From Agromyces sp. Leaf222 (lineage in GTDB: Bacteria > Actinomycetota > Actinomycetes > Actinomycetales > Microbacteriaceae), in the NCBI RefSeq assembly GCF_001421565.1, contig NZ_LMKQ01000001.1, forward strand, positions 3,226,935-3,290,934: 64,000 nt of DNA, written 5' to 3'. The notes beneath the pieces are model-generated. The model saw nothing but the letters and a program-made list of their open reading frames with translations, was not told the DNA's origin and made no database searches. Below, in pieces: positions 10,323 through 20,683 of the stretch; position 1 is the first letter of the stretch; the number at the start of each line of letters is the position of its first letter. The translations under genes and the position numbers were made by a program.

Positions 10323-11480
10323 ATGCATCGCATCGAAGCCGACCCCATCGACCTGCTGCGCACGCGCACGAGCGCGAAGTGGCGGCTCTACGACGCCGAC
10401 GTGCTGCCGTTGCCGGTCGCCGAGATGGACTACCCGCTCGCCGAGCCGATCGCCGCCGCGCTGCACCGCGCGATCGACCGGTCGGACACCGGCTACAACG
10501 CCGGCCCCGAAGCGGTCGCGCACGCCTTCGAGCGGTTCGCGGCCTCGCGCTTCGGGTGGGACCTCGACCCCGCCCGCGTGACCTGCACGGCCGACGTTTC
10601 GATGGGGCTCGTCGAGGTGCTCCGGCAGGTGATCGCGCCGGGCGACCGAGTGATCGTGACCTCGCCGATCTATCCGCCGTTCTTCGACCTCGTGACCGAG
10701 GCAGGCGGCGTGGTCGAGGAGATCCCCCTGCGGGGCGGCATCCGCGACGGATGGTCGTTCGACCTGGTCGGCATCGAGGCCGCATTCGCCTCGGGCGTGC
10801 GCGCGATGCTGCTCTGCAACCCGCACAACCCCGTCGGCTGGGTGCCCGCCCGCGACGACCTGGCGCAGCTCGCCGACCTCGCGGCCGCGTTCGGCGCGAC
10901 GGTCGTGAGCGACGAGGTGCACGGGCCGCTCGCGCAGCCGGCCACGCCCTACACGCCGTTCCTCACGGTGTCGGATGCCGCGCGCGAACACGGCGTGGCC
11001 GTCACCGCCGCGACCAAGGCGTTCAACATCGCCGGGCTGAAGGCCGCGCTCATCATCACCGCGAGCCAGCGCGGCGACCGCCTGCGCGAGGCGATGCCCT
11101 ACGAGGTCGGATGGCGCATGAGCCAGTTCGGCTCCATCGCGACCGTCGCCGCGTTCACCGACGGCGGGCCGTGGCTCGACGGCGTGCTCGGCAGCCTCGA
11201 CGACAACCGTCGGCTCCTGGCAGACCTGCTCTCCGAGGAGCTTCCGGGCGTGGGCTATCGCATTCCGGATGCCACCTACCTCGCGTGGCTCGACCTGTCG
11301 GCGCTCGGCTGGGGCGACGACCCCGCCGCCGTGGCGCTCGAGCGCGCGAAGGTCGCCCTGATGAGCGGGCCGACGTTCGGCGCCCAGGTCGGACGCGGCC
11401 ACGCTCGGCTGAACTTCGCCTGCTCGCCCGAGGTGCTCGGCGAGGCGATCACGCGCCTCGCCGATGCGCGCACGGCGTGA
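10323..11480 (+). CDS. MalY/PatB-type PLP-dependent C-S lyase/aminotransferase
   Basis: A fold-type I PLP enzyme of about 385 aa. The family opening R-x-x-x-KW, the LPVAEMDY segment, the NPHNPVG motif and the DEVHGPL segment are visible; the PLP lysine lies in TAATKAFNIAGLK at about residue 233. MalY/PatB proteins cleave cystathionine or cysteine conjugates (beta-C-S lyase) and some transaminate; the true substrate is not readable from sequence. Start chosen at ATG 10323 (MHRIEADPID), with GGAGG 10 nt upstream and AAGG nearer; ATGs at 10314 and 10296 are also in frame. It converges with guaB. Confidence 0.92.
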   Translation: MHRIEADPIDLLRTRTSAKWRLYDADVLPLPVAEMDYPLAEPIAAALHRAIDRSDTGYNAGPEAVAHAFERFAASRFGWDLDPARVTCTADVSMGLVEVLRQVIAPGDRVIVTSPIYPPFFDLVTEAGGVVEEIPLRGGIRDGWSFDLVGIEAAFASGVRAMLLCNPHNPVGWVPARDDLAQLADLAAAFGATVVSDEVHGPLAQPATPYTPFLTVSDAAREHGVAVTAATKAFNIAGLKAALIITASQRGDRLREAMPYEVGWRMSQFGSIATVAAFTDGGPWLDGVLGSLDDNRRLLADLLSEELPGVGYRIPDATYLAWLDLSALGWGDDPAAVALERAKVALMSGPTFGAQVGRGHARLNFACSPEVLGEAITRLADARTA

Positions 11481-11498
11481 GCGAACCGACCGTCAGGG

Positions 11499-13073
<1,575 letters not shown>

Positions 13074-13079
13074 CTACCG

Positions 13080-13085
13080 ATTCTA
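13080..13085 (-). promoter_or_regulatory. Candidate -10 box for guaB
   Basis: TAGAAT on the minus strand, giving a 5' leader of about 70 nt before the guaB ATG. The hexamer 17 nt upstream (AATACT) is a poor -35. A plus-strand TACGCT at 13220-13225 could be the -10 for the divergent liv operon. Confidence 0.35.
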
Positions 13086-13288
13086 ATCGCGCGAGGGCTG
13101 GGAGTATTCCCCGCGCGCATCCCGTGCGCGCAACCGGCCGGGGACGGTCGGTACGTTGCGTTTCTCACGATTCGGCAGCGGTTCCCGAACGTGGGGGATG
13201 CGAAACACGGACGACACACTACGCTCATAACGTCTCCTTCACGGACGATGGGACTCCTGTCGCCGTGGTGTCCCAACCTGGAGGTTTC

Positions 13289-14614
13289 GTGAGATCCCCA
13301 TCCCCTGCCGTCGCGTACCCACCCGGTCGCATGATCAGGCTGTTCGGCGTCATCCTCGCCGTCACAGCCGCCATGCTCGGCGTCTTCGCACTCTCCGCAT
13401 CCCCGGCCATGGCGGCCGAGGGCGACCCGTACCGCATCAGCGGCAACGTCCAACTCGACGGTGAACCGCTCGAAGGCGTCGTCCTGGTGATCGACGGTCC
13501 GGGGGGTGAACAAGAGGTCGAGACCGACGAGAACGGCCAGTGGCGCGTGAGCGTGCCCGAGAAGGACGACTACACCGTCACGCTCGACGAGGACAGCCTT
13601 CCCGAGGGCATCGCGGTCGTCGATCCCGAAGACGACAGCCCCAATGAGAAGGACGTCACGGTCGGCGCCGGCGGGCGTGTGACCGTGAACTTCTTCATCG
13701 GCGAGGGCGAACGCAACGTCACCAGCATCTGGGACCAGTTCATCCAGCGCTTCGTGCAGGGCCTGAACTTCGGCCTGATGCTCGCGCTCGCGGCCGTCGG
13801 CCTGTCGCTCGTGTTCGGCACGACCGGCATCTCGAACTTCGCGCACGGCGAGATGGTCACGTTCGGCGCCGTCGCGGCATCCTTCCTGGTGAGTGCCGGG
13901 TCGATGGCACTGCCGCTCTGGATCGGCCTTCCGCTCGCGGTCGTGGTGAGCGCGGGGCTCGGGCTCCTGCTCGACGTGATCCTCTGGCGGCCGCTGCGGC
14001 GCAAGCGCGTCGGCGTCGTGCAGCTCATGATCGTGAGCATCGGCCTCTCGCTCGCGATGCGGTACACCTTCCAGTTCTTCATCGGCGGCGGCACCACGCA
14101 GCTGCCGTACGCGACGGCTCCGAAGATGTCGTTCGGGCCGGTCCAGCTCAGCGGCATCGACATCGCGTCGATCGCGATCTCGATCATCGTGATCGTCGGC
14201 TTCGCGATCTGGCTCACGAGCTCCCGGCTCGGCAAGGCCACGCGCGCCATCAGCGACAACCCGTCGCTCGCCTCCGCATCCGGCATCGACGTCGACCACG
14301 TCGTGCGCGTCGTCTGGATCATCGCGGGCGCGCTCGCGGGCCTCGCCGGCATCCTGTACGCGTACTACCGTCCGGGCATCAAGTGGGACATGGGCGCGCA
14401 GGTGCTGCTGCTCATGTTCGCCGCGGTCACCCTCGGCGGTCTCGGCACGGCCTACGGCGCGCTCATCGGCTCGCTCATCGTGGGCGTGATCGTCGAGGTG
14501 TCCGGCCTCTGGATCCCCGACGACCTCAAGTACGCGGGTGCCCTCGTCATCCTCATCGTCATCCTGCTGTTCCGGCCACAGGGCATCCTGGGCCGACGAG
14601 AGAGAATCGGTTAG
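13289..14614 (+). CDS. livH: LivH-type permease with N-terminal extracytoplasmic domain
   Basis: Branched-chain-amino-acid-type ABC permease of about 441 aa, some 140 aa longer than usual. Residues 14-42 form a signal-like helix ending in AMAAEGD. About residues 45-130 form a soluble acidic beta-rich domain (ISGNVQLDGEPLEGV, a carboxypeptidase-regulatory-like opening). The LivH core with about eight membrane segments follows from about 145, including GTTGISNFAHGE and the EAA-like loop near SDNPSLASASGID. Start is GTG 13289 with GGAGGT 4-5 nt upstream; ATG 13331 is an alternative. First gene of a four-gene operon (spacing 9 nt to livM). Substrate could be amino acids, urea or amides. Confidence 0.88.
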   Translation: MRSPSPAVAYPPGRMIRLFGVILAVTAAMLGVFALSASPAMAAEGDPYRISGNVQLDGEPLEGVVLVIDGPGGEQEVETDENGQWRVSVPEKDDYTVTLDEDSLPEGIAVVDPEDDSPNEKDVTVGAGGRVTVNFFIGEGERNVTSIWDQFIQRFVQGLNFGLMLALAAVGLSLVFGTTGISNFAHGEMVTFGAVAASFLVSAGSMALPLWIGLPLAVVVSAGLGLLLDVILWRPLRRKRVGVVQLMIVSIGLSLAMRYTFQFFIGGGTTQLPYATAPKMSFGPVQLSGIDIASIAISIIVIVGFAIWLTSSRLGKATRAISDNPSLASASGIDVDHVVRVVWIIAGALAGLAGILYAYYRPGIKWDMGAQVLLLMFAAVTLGGLGTAYGALIGSLIVGVIVEVSGLWIPDDLKYAGALVILIVILLFRPQGILGRRERIG

Positions 14615-14623
14615 GCGCGCATC

Positions 14624-15604
14624 ATGGACTGGATTCAGATCTTCTCCAATACGGCATCGTCGATCCTCAGCCCCGCCACGATCGGCTACGCGCTCGCTGC
14701 CCTCGGCCTCGCGGTGCACTTCGGATACGCCGGCCTGCTCAACATGGGCATCGCCGGCTTCATGGCCATCGGCGCCTACGGCTACGCGATCTCGATTCTG
14801 ACGTTCGACCTGCCCTGGTGGCTGGCTGCGATCATCGGCCTCGCGGCATCGGCGGTCTTCGCCCTCATCCTCGGTGTGCCGACGCTGCGACTGCGGGGCG
14901 ACTACCTCGCCATCGTGACCATCGCGGCCGCCGAGGTCGTACGCCTGCTGTTCCTGACGACGGCGTTCGACGAGGTCACCGGCTCGGCCGACGGCCTCAG
15001 CGGGTATCACCAGAGCTTCCGAGACTCCAACCCGATCCCCGAAGGCACGTACGGCTTCGGCCCGTGGGTCTACAACGCGAACGACTGGTGGGTCCGCATC
15101 CTCGGCCTGGCCACGCTCGCGATCGCCGTGCTCGTCGTCTGGATGCTCATGCGCAGCCCGTGGGGCCGCGTGCTCAAGGGCATCCGCGAAGACGAAGACG
15201 CGGTGCGCGCCCTCGGCAAGAACGCGTTCGCCTACAAGCTGCAGGCGCTCGTGCTCGGCGGCGTCCTCGCCGCGGCCGGCGGCATCGTCTACGCACTGCC
15301 CTCCGCGGTCAGCCCCGGCGTGTACGTGACCTCGCTCACGTTCTTCGTCTGGACGGCGCTGCTGCTGGGTGGCGCGGCGACGGTCTTCGGACCGCTGCTC
15401 GGCTCACTCATCTTCTGGGTGCTGCAGACCTTCCTCAGCAACTTCCTGCCCGCACTCGTGCAGGCCGGTGTGCTGCCGTTCATGACGCAGATCCAGGCGG
15501 GCACCCTGCGCTTCATCCTCGTGGGTGTCGCGCTCATGCTGCTCGTGATCTTCATGCCGCAGGGCCTCCTCGGCAACAAGAAGGAGCTGACCTTTGTCAA
15601 GTGA
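14624..15604 (+). CDS. livM: LivM-type branched-chain amino acid ABC permease
   Basis: A 326-aa integral membrane protein with about eight to nine hydrophobic segments. It carries the LivM signature LNMGIAGFMAIGAYGYA near residue 40 and the cytoplasmic coupling loop GIREDEDAVRALGKNAFAYK at about 185-205 that contacts the ATPases. It pairs with the LivH homologue to form the translocation pore. The last 11 nt overlap the start of the ATPase gene that follows. Confidence 0.95.
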   Translation: MDWIQIFSNTASSILSPATIGYALAALGLAVHFGYAGLLNMGIAGFMAIGAYGYAISILTFDLPWWLAAIIGLAASAVFALILGVPTLRLRGDYLAIVTIAAAEVVRLLFLTTAFDEVTGSADGLSGYHQSFRDSNPIPEGTYGFGPWVYNANDWWVRILGLATLAIAVLVVWMLMRSPWGRVLKGIREDEDAVRALGKNAFAYKLQALVLGGVLAAAGGIVYALPSAVSPGVYVTSLTFFVWTALLLGGAATVFGPLLGSLIFWVLQTFLSNFLPALVQAGVLPFMTQIQAGTLRFILVGVALMLLVIFMPQGLLGNKKELTFVK

Positions 15605-16652
15605 GATTCCGGCTCCCACCGAGCCAGAGACGGATGCCGCGGTCGGCACCTCGACCGGACACGCACCCGTCGCCCGCCCCAAGACGACCGGCCTGCACGT
15701 CGGCGACGCCAAGCCCGGCGTCGCCAAGGTCGATCCGATCATCGTCGCCGACGGCGTGCGTCGCACGTTCGGCGGCCTCACCGCCGTCGATGTCGAGCAC
15801 CTCGAGATCCCGCGCGGCGCCATCACGGCCCTCATCGGCCCGAACGGCGCCGGCAAGACGACGCTGTTCAACCTGCTGACCGGGTTCGACAAGCCCAACG
15901 AGGGCACGTGGACCTTCGACGGCCGCTCGCTCTCGGGCGTGCCGGCCTTCAAGGTCGCCCGCATGGGCCAGGTGCGCACGTTCCAGCTGACGAAGGCGCT
16001 CGGCCTGCTCACCGTGCTCGACAACATGAAGCTCGGCGCAAAGGGCCAGCGCGGCGAACGCTTCTGGCAGAGCCTGATCCCCGCCGCCTGGCGTGGACAG
16101 GACACCCAGATCGAGAAGCGCGCGATGGGCCTGCTCGCCAAGTTCAAGCTCGACACAAAGGCCGGCGACTTCGCGGCCAGCCTGTCAGGCGGGCAGCGCA
16201 AGCTGCTCGAGATGGCGCGGGCGCTCATGAGCGAGCCCAAGCTCGTCATGCTCGACGAGCCGATGGCCGGCGTCAACCCGGCGCTGACGCAGTCGCTGCT
16301 CGACCACATCCTCGACCTGAAGGACGAGGGCATGACCGTGCTCTTCGTCGAGCACGACATGCACATGGTCCGCCACATCGCGGACTGGGTGATCGTCATG
16401 GCCGAGGGCCGCGTGGTCGCCGAGGGCGACCCGTACACCGTCATGCAGGACCCGGCGGTCATCGACGCCTACCTCGGCGCCCACCAGGAGCTCGACCTCG
16501 GGGTCGTGACCGGTCGGGTCACCGCCGAAGAGGCGGACCCGACGACGGATGCCGCGGCATCCACCGCGATCGACGCGGAGGCGCTCGCGAACGCAGGCAT
16601 CGCCGAAGCCGAAGCCGAGTTCGGCGCAGACAGCAAGGAGAAGGACCAGTGA
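15594..16652 (+). CDS. livG: LivG-type ABC transporter ATPase
   Basis: A 352-aa nucleotide-binding subunit. After a 45-residue non-conserved Ala/Pro/Thr-rich leader come Walker A GPNGAGKTT, signature LSGGQRKLLEMARAL and Walker B LVMLDEP, then the LivG-type tail with the H-loop EHDMHMV. About 60 acidic residues are added at the C-terminus. Start is the rare TTG at 15594, supported by AAGGAG 7 nt upstream; it overlaps livM by 11 nt. Confidence 0.94.
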   Translation: MSSEIPAPTEPETDAAVGTSTGHAPVARPKTTGLHVGDAKPGVAKVDPIIVADGVRRTFGGLTAVDVEHLEIPRGAITALIGPNGAGKTTLFNLLTGFDKPNEGTWTFDGRSLSGVPAFKVARMGQVRTFQLTKALGLLTVLDNMKLGAKGQRGERFWQSLIPAAWRGQDTQIEKRAMGLLAKFKLDTKAGDFAASLSGGQRKLLEMARALMSEPKLVMLDEPMAGVNPALTQSLLDHILDLKDEGMTVLFVEHDMHMVRHIADWVIVMAEGRVVAEGDPYTVMQDPAVIDAYLGAHQELDLGVVTGRVTAEEADPTTDAAASTAIDAEALANAGIAEAEAEFGADSKEKDQ

Positions 16653-17389
16653 CGAACGCCACCGCGACCGGCACGCCCGTCGTCGTCGTCGAGGAGGTGC
16701 ACGCCGGCTACCTTCCCGGGGTCAACATCCTGAACGGCTGCTCCCTCGTCGCCGAGCAGGGCGAGCTCATCGGCATCATCGGCCCGAACGGCGCCGGCAA
16801 GTCGACGCTCCTCAAGGCGATCTTCGGGCAGGTCAACGTGCGCGAGGGCTCGATCACGCTCGAGGGCGAGGACATCACGGGCCTCAAGGCGAACAAGCTG
16901 GTGGCACGCGGCGTCGGGTTCATCCCCCAGACGAACAACGTGTTCCCGAGCCTGACCATCGAGGAGAACCTGCAGATGGGGCTCTTTCAAGCCCCCGGCA
17001 TGTACAAGGAACGCCTCGAGTTCGTCACGGGCATCTTCTCGGAGCTCGGCAAGCGCCTGAAGCAGCGTGCCGGATCCCTGTCGGGCGGCGAGCGCCAGAT
17101 GGTCGCCATGAGCCGTGCGCTCATGATGGACCCGAAGGTGCTGCTGCTCGACGAGCCGTCGGCCGGCCTCTCCCCTGTTCGTCAAGACGAGGCGTTCATC
17201 CGCGTCTCCGAGATCAACAAGGCGGGCGTGACCTGCATCATGGTCGAGCAGAACGCGAGGCGCTGCCTGCAGATCTGCGACCGCGGCTACGTGCTCGATC
17301 AGGGTCGCGACGCCTACACGGGCACCGGGCGCCAGCTGTTGAACGACCCGAAGGTCACCGAGCTCTACCTCGGCACGCTCGGCACCTGA
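16649..17389 (+). CDS. livF: LivF-type ABC transporter ATPase
   Basis: A 246-aa second nucleotide-binding subunit of the transporter. Walker A GPNGAGKST, signature LSGGERQMVAMSRALM and Walker B VLLLDEPSAGLSP are intact, with the LivF-type EQNAR H-loop region substituted as usual for the family. The GTG start overlaps the livG stop (GTGA, 4 nt) and has AAGGAG 8 nt upstream. It is the last gene of the operon and is followed by a strong hairpin. Confidence 0.95.
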   Translation: MTNATATGTPVVVVEEVHAGYLPGVNILNGCSLVAEQGELIGIIGPNGAGKSTLLKAIFGQVNVREGSITLEGEDITGLKANKLVARGVGFIPQTNNVFPSLTIEENLQMGLFQAPGMYKERLEFVTGIFSELGKRLKQRAGSLSGGERQMVAMSRALMMDPKVLLLDEPSAGLSPVRQDEAFIRVSEINKAGVTCIMVEQNARRCLQICDRGYVLDQGRDAYTGTGRQLLNDPKVTELYLGTLGT

Positions 17390-17403
17390 GCCGAGTCGCC
17401 ACC

Positions 17404-17450
17404 GCACGAAGGGCGGGTCCTCGCGAGAGCGGGGGCCCGCCCTTTCGTGC
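17404..17450 (+). terminator. Terminator of the livHMGF operon
   Basis: A long stem (17404-17420 with 17433-17450, one bulged base) begins 14 nt after the livF stop. The 3' arm carries a short CCCTTTCG segment rather than a clean T-tract. Confidence 0.7.
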
Positions 17451-17873
17451 ACCCGTCGCGCACCGCTGACCGCTCCCCGCCCACGAGGTCGGCGGCAGGG
17501 CCCCGGCCCCGACCACGCGCGCGCACTCCCCCGAGTGGTCGAAATCCGCTGATTCGCGCCCCTGGAATCCCGCACATCGTGACCGCTCGGCGACGTCCCG
17601 CTGCGTGTCGCCTCCGATGGTCGGGCGCGGGATCGAGGGGAAGCGCACGCGGCCTGGGCGCCAGTGCGGCAAGCAGGGCGGCATCCAGGATGCGCAGACC
17701 CGCGGCGGCTGGGTCGGTACTCCGGGTCCGGAGTGCGGTCGGCCGGCACGACCAGCGTGATCAAGCCGCGACCAGCGCCACCGGCCCGGCCCGGCCCGGC
17801 CCCCAGAGGTTGCCACAGCAGCCAGCACGACCAGCGCACCAAGCTCGCGGCGAAGCCGCCCGGGCACGCAGAA
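17451..17873. other. Non-coding spacer between the livF and binding-protein terminators
   Basis: About 420 bp with no credible gene. It holds a (GGCCC)n-like run near 17785-17803 and a 12-bp direct repeat GCACGACCAGCG at 17746-17757 and 17825-17836, the second followed by similar degenerate sequence. Open frames here lack start signals and family similarity. Confidence 0.5.
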
Positions 17874-17899
17874 GGGCCCCGGTCCGAAGACCGGGGCCC
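17874..17899 (-). terminator. Terminator of the ABC binding-protein gene
   Basis: A perfect 11-bp stem (17874-17884 with 17889-17899) and CGAA tetraloop about 20 nt beyond the stop codon of the minus-strand gene. The stable tetraloop and GC stem are typical of terminators in this window. Confidence 0.75.
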
Positions 17900-17919
17900 C
17901 TCCGCTGATTACTCGGGGA

Positions 17920-19206
17920 TCAACCCTCGTAGGCGGCGTAGTTGTTGTCGTCGCCGTACTGGTAGATGCCGATCGACGCCTCGGTCGGGTCGCCGACCTC
18001 GTCGAAGGTGATCGGGCCGGAGATGCCGTCGTAGTCTGCCGTGCCGCCACCGACGATGATGTCGGCGCACTCGGCGAACGAGGAGCACTTCTCGCCGTCG
18101 CCGGCGCCTCCGGAGACCTCGATCAGCTTCTCGGCGATGGCCGCCGAGTCGGTCGAGTTCGCCGCGAGCGAGGCGAGGGCGAGGAGCACGGTGGAGTCGA
18201 ACGACTCAGCTGCGTAGCTGTAGTCCTCGAGTGCCGGGGTGCCTTCTTCTTCGAGGAACGAGTCGAGCTCACCCGTGAAGTCGGAGATCGAGTCGATCGT
18301 CAGACCGGGCAGGGTGCCCTTGGCGCCCGTGAGGGAGCCGGTGGGGAACGCGTCCGCGAAGTTCTTCAGGTTGCCGTCGACGAAGTAGAGCTTGTCGGCC
18401 GGGAACTGTCCGAAGAGGCTGGGCAGGATGGTCGAGACCTCGTCGAACGTCACCAGTGCGATGGCGTCGGGGTCGGCCGCGAGGACTTCGCTGATCTGTG
18501 CGTCGAACGTCGTGTCACCCGTGTTGTACGTGGGTGCTGCGACGACCTCGCCACCGGCGGCCTCGAAGGCCTCGGTGATGTACTTCGCGAGGCCGGTGCC
18601 GTACGAGTCGTTCAGGACGATGAGGCCGAGCGTCTGGTTGCCGTCTTCAGCGATCAGGTTGCCGAGGACCTCGCCCTGGAGCACGTCGGACGGAGCCGTA
18701 CGGAAGTACAGGCCGTTGTCGTCGTACGTCGTGAACGCGTCGGACGTGTTGGCCGGCGAGAACTGGATGACGCCCGCACCGACGACCTGGTCGATGAACT
18801 GGAGCGAGGTGCCCGAGGACGCCGCACCGATGATGGCGGAGACGTCTTCGCCGAGGAGGCGGGGGATCTCGGTCTCGTAGGCCTTGTTGTCGGTGTCGCC
18901 CGAGTCGCCGTAGACGACGTCGAGGGTCAGCCCGGTGTCGGCCGTTGCGGCGTTGATCTGCGACGTCGCGTAGGCGACGCCGGCCTCTTCGGGCGGGCCG
19001 AGGAAGGCCAGGTTACCGGTCTGCGGCAGGGCCGTGCCGATGGTGAGGGCCAGCTCGTCGCGCTGGCCCGAGCTGTCGTCCGATCCGGAATCGGTCTCGC
19101 CGCTCGCGCAGGCGGACAGGAGAAGGGCGCTGGTCGCGGCGACCGCGACCCCTGCCCAGACCTTGCCGCGCGAACGAGCGGGTCGGGACGTGCCGAATAC
19201 GCTCAT
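17920..19206 (-). CDS. LivK-like ABC transporter substrate-binding lipoprotein
   Basis: About 428 aa. A lipobox LLLSAC places the lipidated Cys at residue 33, after an Arg-rich signal region. The mature part is a periplasmic-binding fold type I (Peripla_BP_6-like) with the LPQTGNLAFLG opening and the segment around VVGAGVIQFSPANTSD. It presumably delivers ligand to the LivHMGF pore encoded just upstream but on the opposite strand. Start ATG 19206 is preceded by AAGGAG; ATG 19239 is in frame but has no such signal. The ligand class (branched-chain amino acids, amides, urea) is not determined. Confidence 0.92.
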   Translation of the reverse strand: MSVFGTSRPARSRGKVWAGVAVAATSALLLSACASGETDSGSDDSSGQRDELALTIGTALPQTGNLAFLGPPEEAGVAYATSQINAATADTGLTLDVVYGDSGDTDNKAYETEIPRLLGEDVSAIIGAASSGTSLQFIDQVVGAGVIQFSPANTSDAFTTYDDNGLYFRTAPSDVLQGEVLGNLIAEDGNQTLGLIVLNDSYGTGLAKYITEAFEAAGGEVVAAPTYNTGDTTFDAQISEVLAADPDAIALVTFDEVSTILPSLFGQFPADKLYFVDGNLKNFADAFPTGSLTGAKGTLPGLTIDSISDFTGELDSFLEEEGTPALEDYSYAAESFDSTVLLALASLAANSTDSAAIAEKLIEVSGGAGDGEKCSSFAECADIIVGGGTADYDGISGPITFDEVGDPTEASIGIYQYGDDNNYAAYEG

Positions 19207-19268
19207 GTTGCTCCTTGGGACTGAAGGAATGTGGTTCAAACCAGCGGGCTGAGGCTCGCCGTCCTGTC

Positions 19269-19296
19269 ACAGTATTCGGCGAGCGGCTCTGTGCAA
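19269..19296 (-). promoter_or_regulatory. SigA-type promoter of the binding-protein gene
   Basis: Minus strand: -35 TTGCAC (19296-19291), 16-nt spacer, -10 TACTGT (19274-19269). The predicted transcription start near 19262 leaves a leader of about 55 nt before the ATG at 19206. Confidence 0.6.
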
Positions 19297-19318
19297 AGGA
19301 ATCCCGGTCACAACCCGA

Positions 19319-19338
19319 TAACACTGTCTGAAGTGTTA
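19319..19338. promoter_or_regulatory. 20-bp palindromic operator candidate
   Basis: Perfect 7-bp arms TAACACT (19319-19325) and AGTGTTA (19332-19338) separated by 6 nt. It ends 23 nt upstream of the -35 box, a position usual for an activator or upstream repressor site. The AT-richness stands out against its surroundings. No regulator gene is adjacent, so the protein is unknown. Confidence 0.45.
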
Positions 19339-19500
19339 CCTCTCCGTCACATTCCGACCGTCTCGAGGGCGTTTCACGCACGATTCCACCGTTCTCGGCC
19401 ACCCAGACCACCCCGATTCGGGGGTGAACGCCTGACGCGGCCGGCGGCCGGATGACGTGCTGTGACGCCCCGATCATGGGTGCGTCGTGGCATCCGTCGC

Positions 19501-20466
19501 TCAGGTGAGCTCGACGACCTGCCTCCGGGCGGCCCTGGCGCCCCTGGCGCCCCTGACCAGGTCGAACGTCAGCACGAGGAGCGCGAGCCAGACGAGCCCG
19601 AAGCCGATCCAGCGCTCGAGCGGCATGGGCTCCTGCAGCACGACGACGCCCACGAGGAACTGGATGAACGGGGCGAAGTACTGGATGAACCCCATGTAGA
19701 TGAGCGGCAGGCGGCGCGAGGCCGCCGCGAACAGGAGCAGCGGCACGGCGGTCACCGCTCCGGCGCAGAGCAGCAGCACGGTGTGCCACGTGCCGAGCGT
19801 GCCGAGCGAGATGCCCGAGGTCGACCCGACGACCACGAGGATCACGATCGCCAGCGGGGCGAGCCACGCGGTCTCGAGCGTGAGGCCGGACACGGCATCC
19901 ACCTTCGGCCCGACGCGCTTCTTGATCAGGCCGTACGTGCCGAACGAGAACGCCAGCACGAGGGCGATCCACGGCGGCTGGCCGTATCCGATGGCGAGCA
20001 CGATCACCGCGACGATCGAGATGCCCACGGCGACCCACTGCGTGGCATTCAGGCGCTCACGCAGCACGAGCACGCCGAGGAACACGGTGACGATCGGGTT
20101 GATGAAGTAGCCGAGCGCGGCCTCGACGACCTGGCCGGAGACGGCGGCGTAGACGTAGGTCTGCCAGTTGACGTAGATGAGCACGCCGGCCAACCCCATC
20201 GTGAGCACGATGCGGCGATCGCGCAGCAGGGCGGTGAACGGCCGCCAGGCGCGCGTCACCGTGAGCAGCAGGGCGCAGAAGACCAGCGAGAGCACCACGC
20301 GCCATCCGACGATCTCGAACGGGCCCGTGGGCGCGAGCGCCAGGAAGTAGATCGGCAGGAAGCCCCAGAGCACGTACGACGCGATCGCGTAGGCGAGGCC
20401 AGGACGGCTGACCTCGCCTCCCCTCGATGTCGTGCCGGTGATCTTGGGGTCGGTGCTGGAGGTCAC
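19501..20466 (-). CDS. rarD: RarD-family EamA transporter
   Basis: A 321-aa DMT-superfamily permease with ten predicted membrane segments. The opening YAIASYVLWGFLPIYF and the PFEIVGWRVVLSLVF segment are the RarD signature. E. coli RarD was linked to chloramphenicol resistance; the natural substrate is not established. Start is GTG 20466, 6 nt after a TACCGT box (20478-20473), which fits a leaderless mRNA. The C-terminus is Arg-rich. Confidence 0.93.
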   Translation of the reverse strand: MTSSTDPKITGTTSRGGEVSRPGLAYAIASYVLWGFLPIYFLALAPTGPFEIVGWRVVLSLVFCALLLTVTRAWRPFTALLRDRRIVLTMGLAGVLIYVNWQTYVYAAVSGQVVEAALGYFINPIVTVFLGVLVLRERLNATQWVAVGISIVAVIVLAIGYGQPPWIALVLAFSFGTYGLIKKRVGPKVDAVSGLTLETAWLAPLAIVILVVVGSTSGISLGTLGTWHTVLLLCAGAVTAVPLLLFAAASRRLPLIYMGFIQYFAPFIQFLVGVVVLQEPMPLERWIGFGLVWLALLVLTFDLVRGARGARAARRQVVELT

Positions 20467-20472
20467 GCCTCA

Positions 20473-20478
20473 ACGGTA
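20473..20478 (-). promoter_or_regulatory. -10 box for leaderless rarD
   Basis: TACCGT on the minus strand with a 6-nt gap to the GTG start codon. No Shine-Dalgarno intervenes. Confidence 0.4.
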
Positions 20479-20633
20479 CGCCCGCACGCGGTCACGGGGG
20501 CACCATCGGGCTGCCGTCGTTCGACGAGATCCGGCCGCCCGCGACATCCGTCGTCATCACGTCCCGGATGTCTGGTGCCGCCGCAGAGGCGACGACGCGC
20601 GTTCCACGGCGACCGTCGTCACCGCAGACACGA

Positions 20634-20667
20634 CGAGGCCCGGACGCCATGCGGCGTCCGGGCCTCG
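20634..20667 (-). terminator. Terminator of groES
   Basis: A perfect 15-bp stem (20634-20648 with 20653-20667) and ATGC loop, 16 nt past the groES stop codon. It shows that groES is transcribed alone and that groEL is not downstream. Confidence 0.85.
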
Positions 20668-20683
20668 GAAGGTGCGGGTCGAC

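Noticed and set aside
17355..18050. 231-aa minus-strand frame across both terminators at 17.4-17.9 kb
   Set aside because: It would run through two strong hairpins and the end of the binding-protein gene; no family resemblance.
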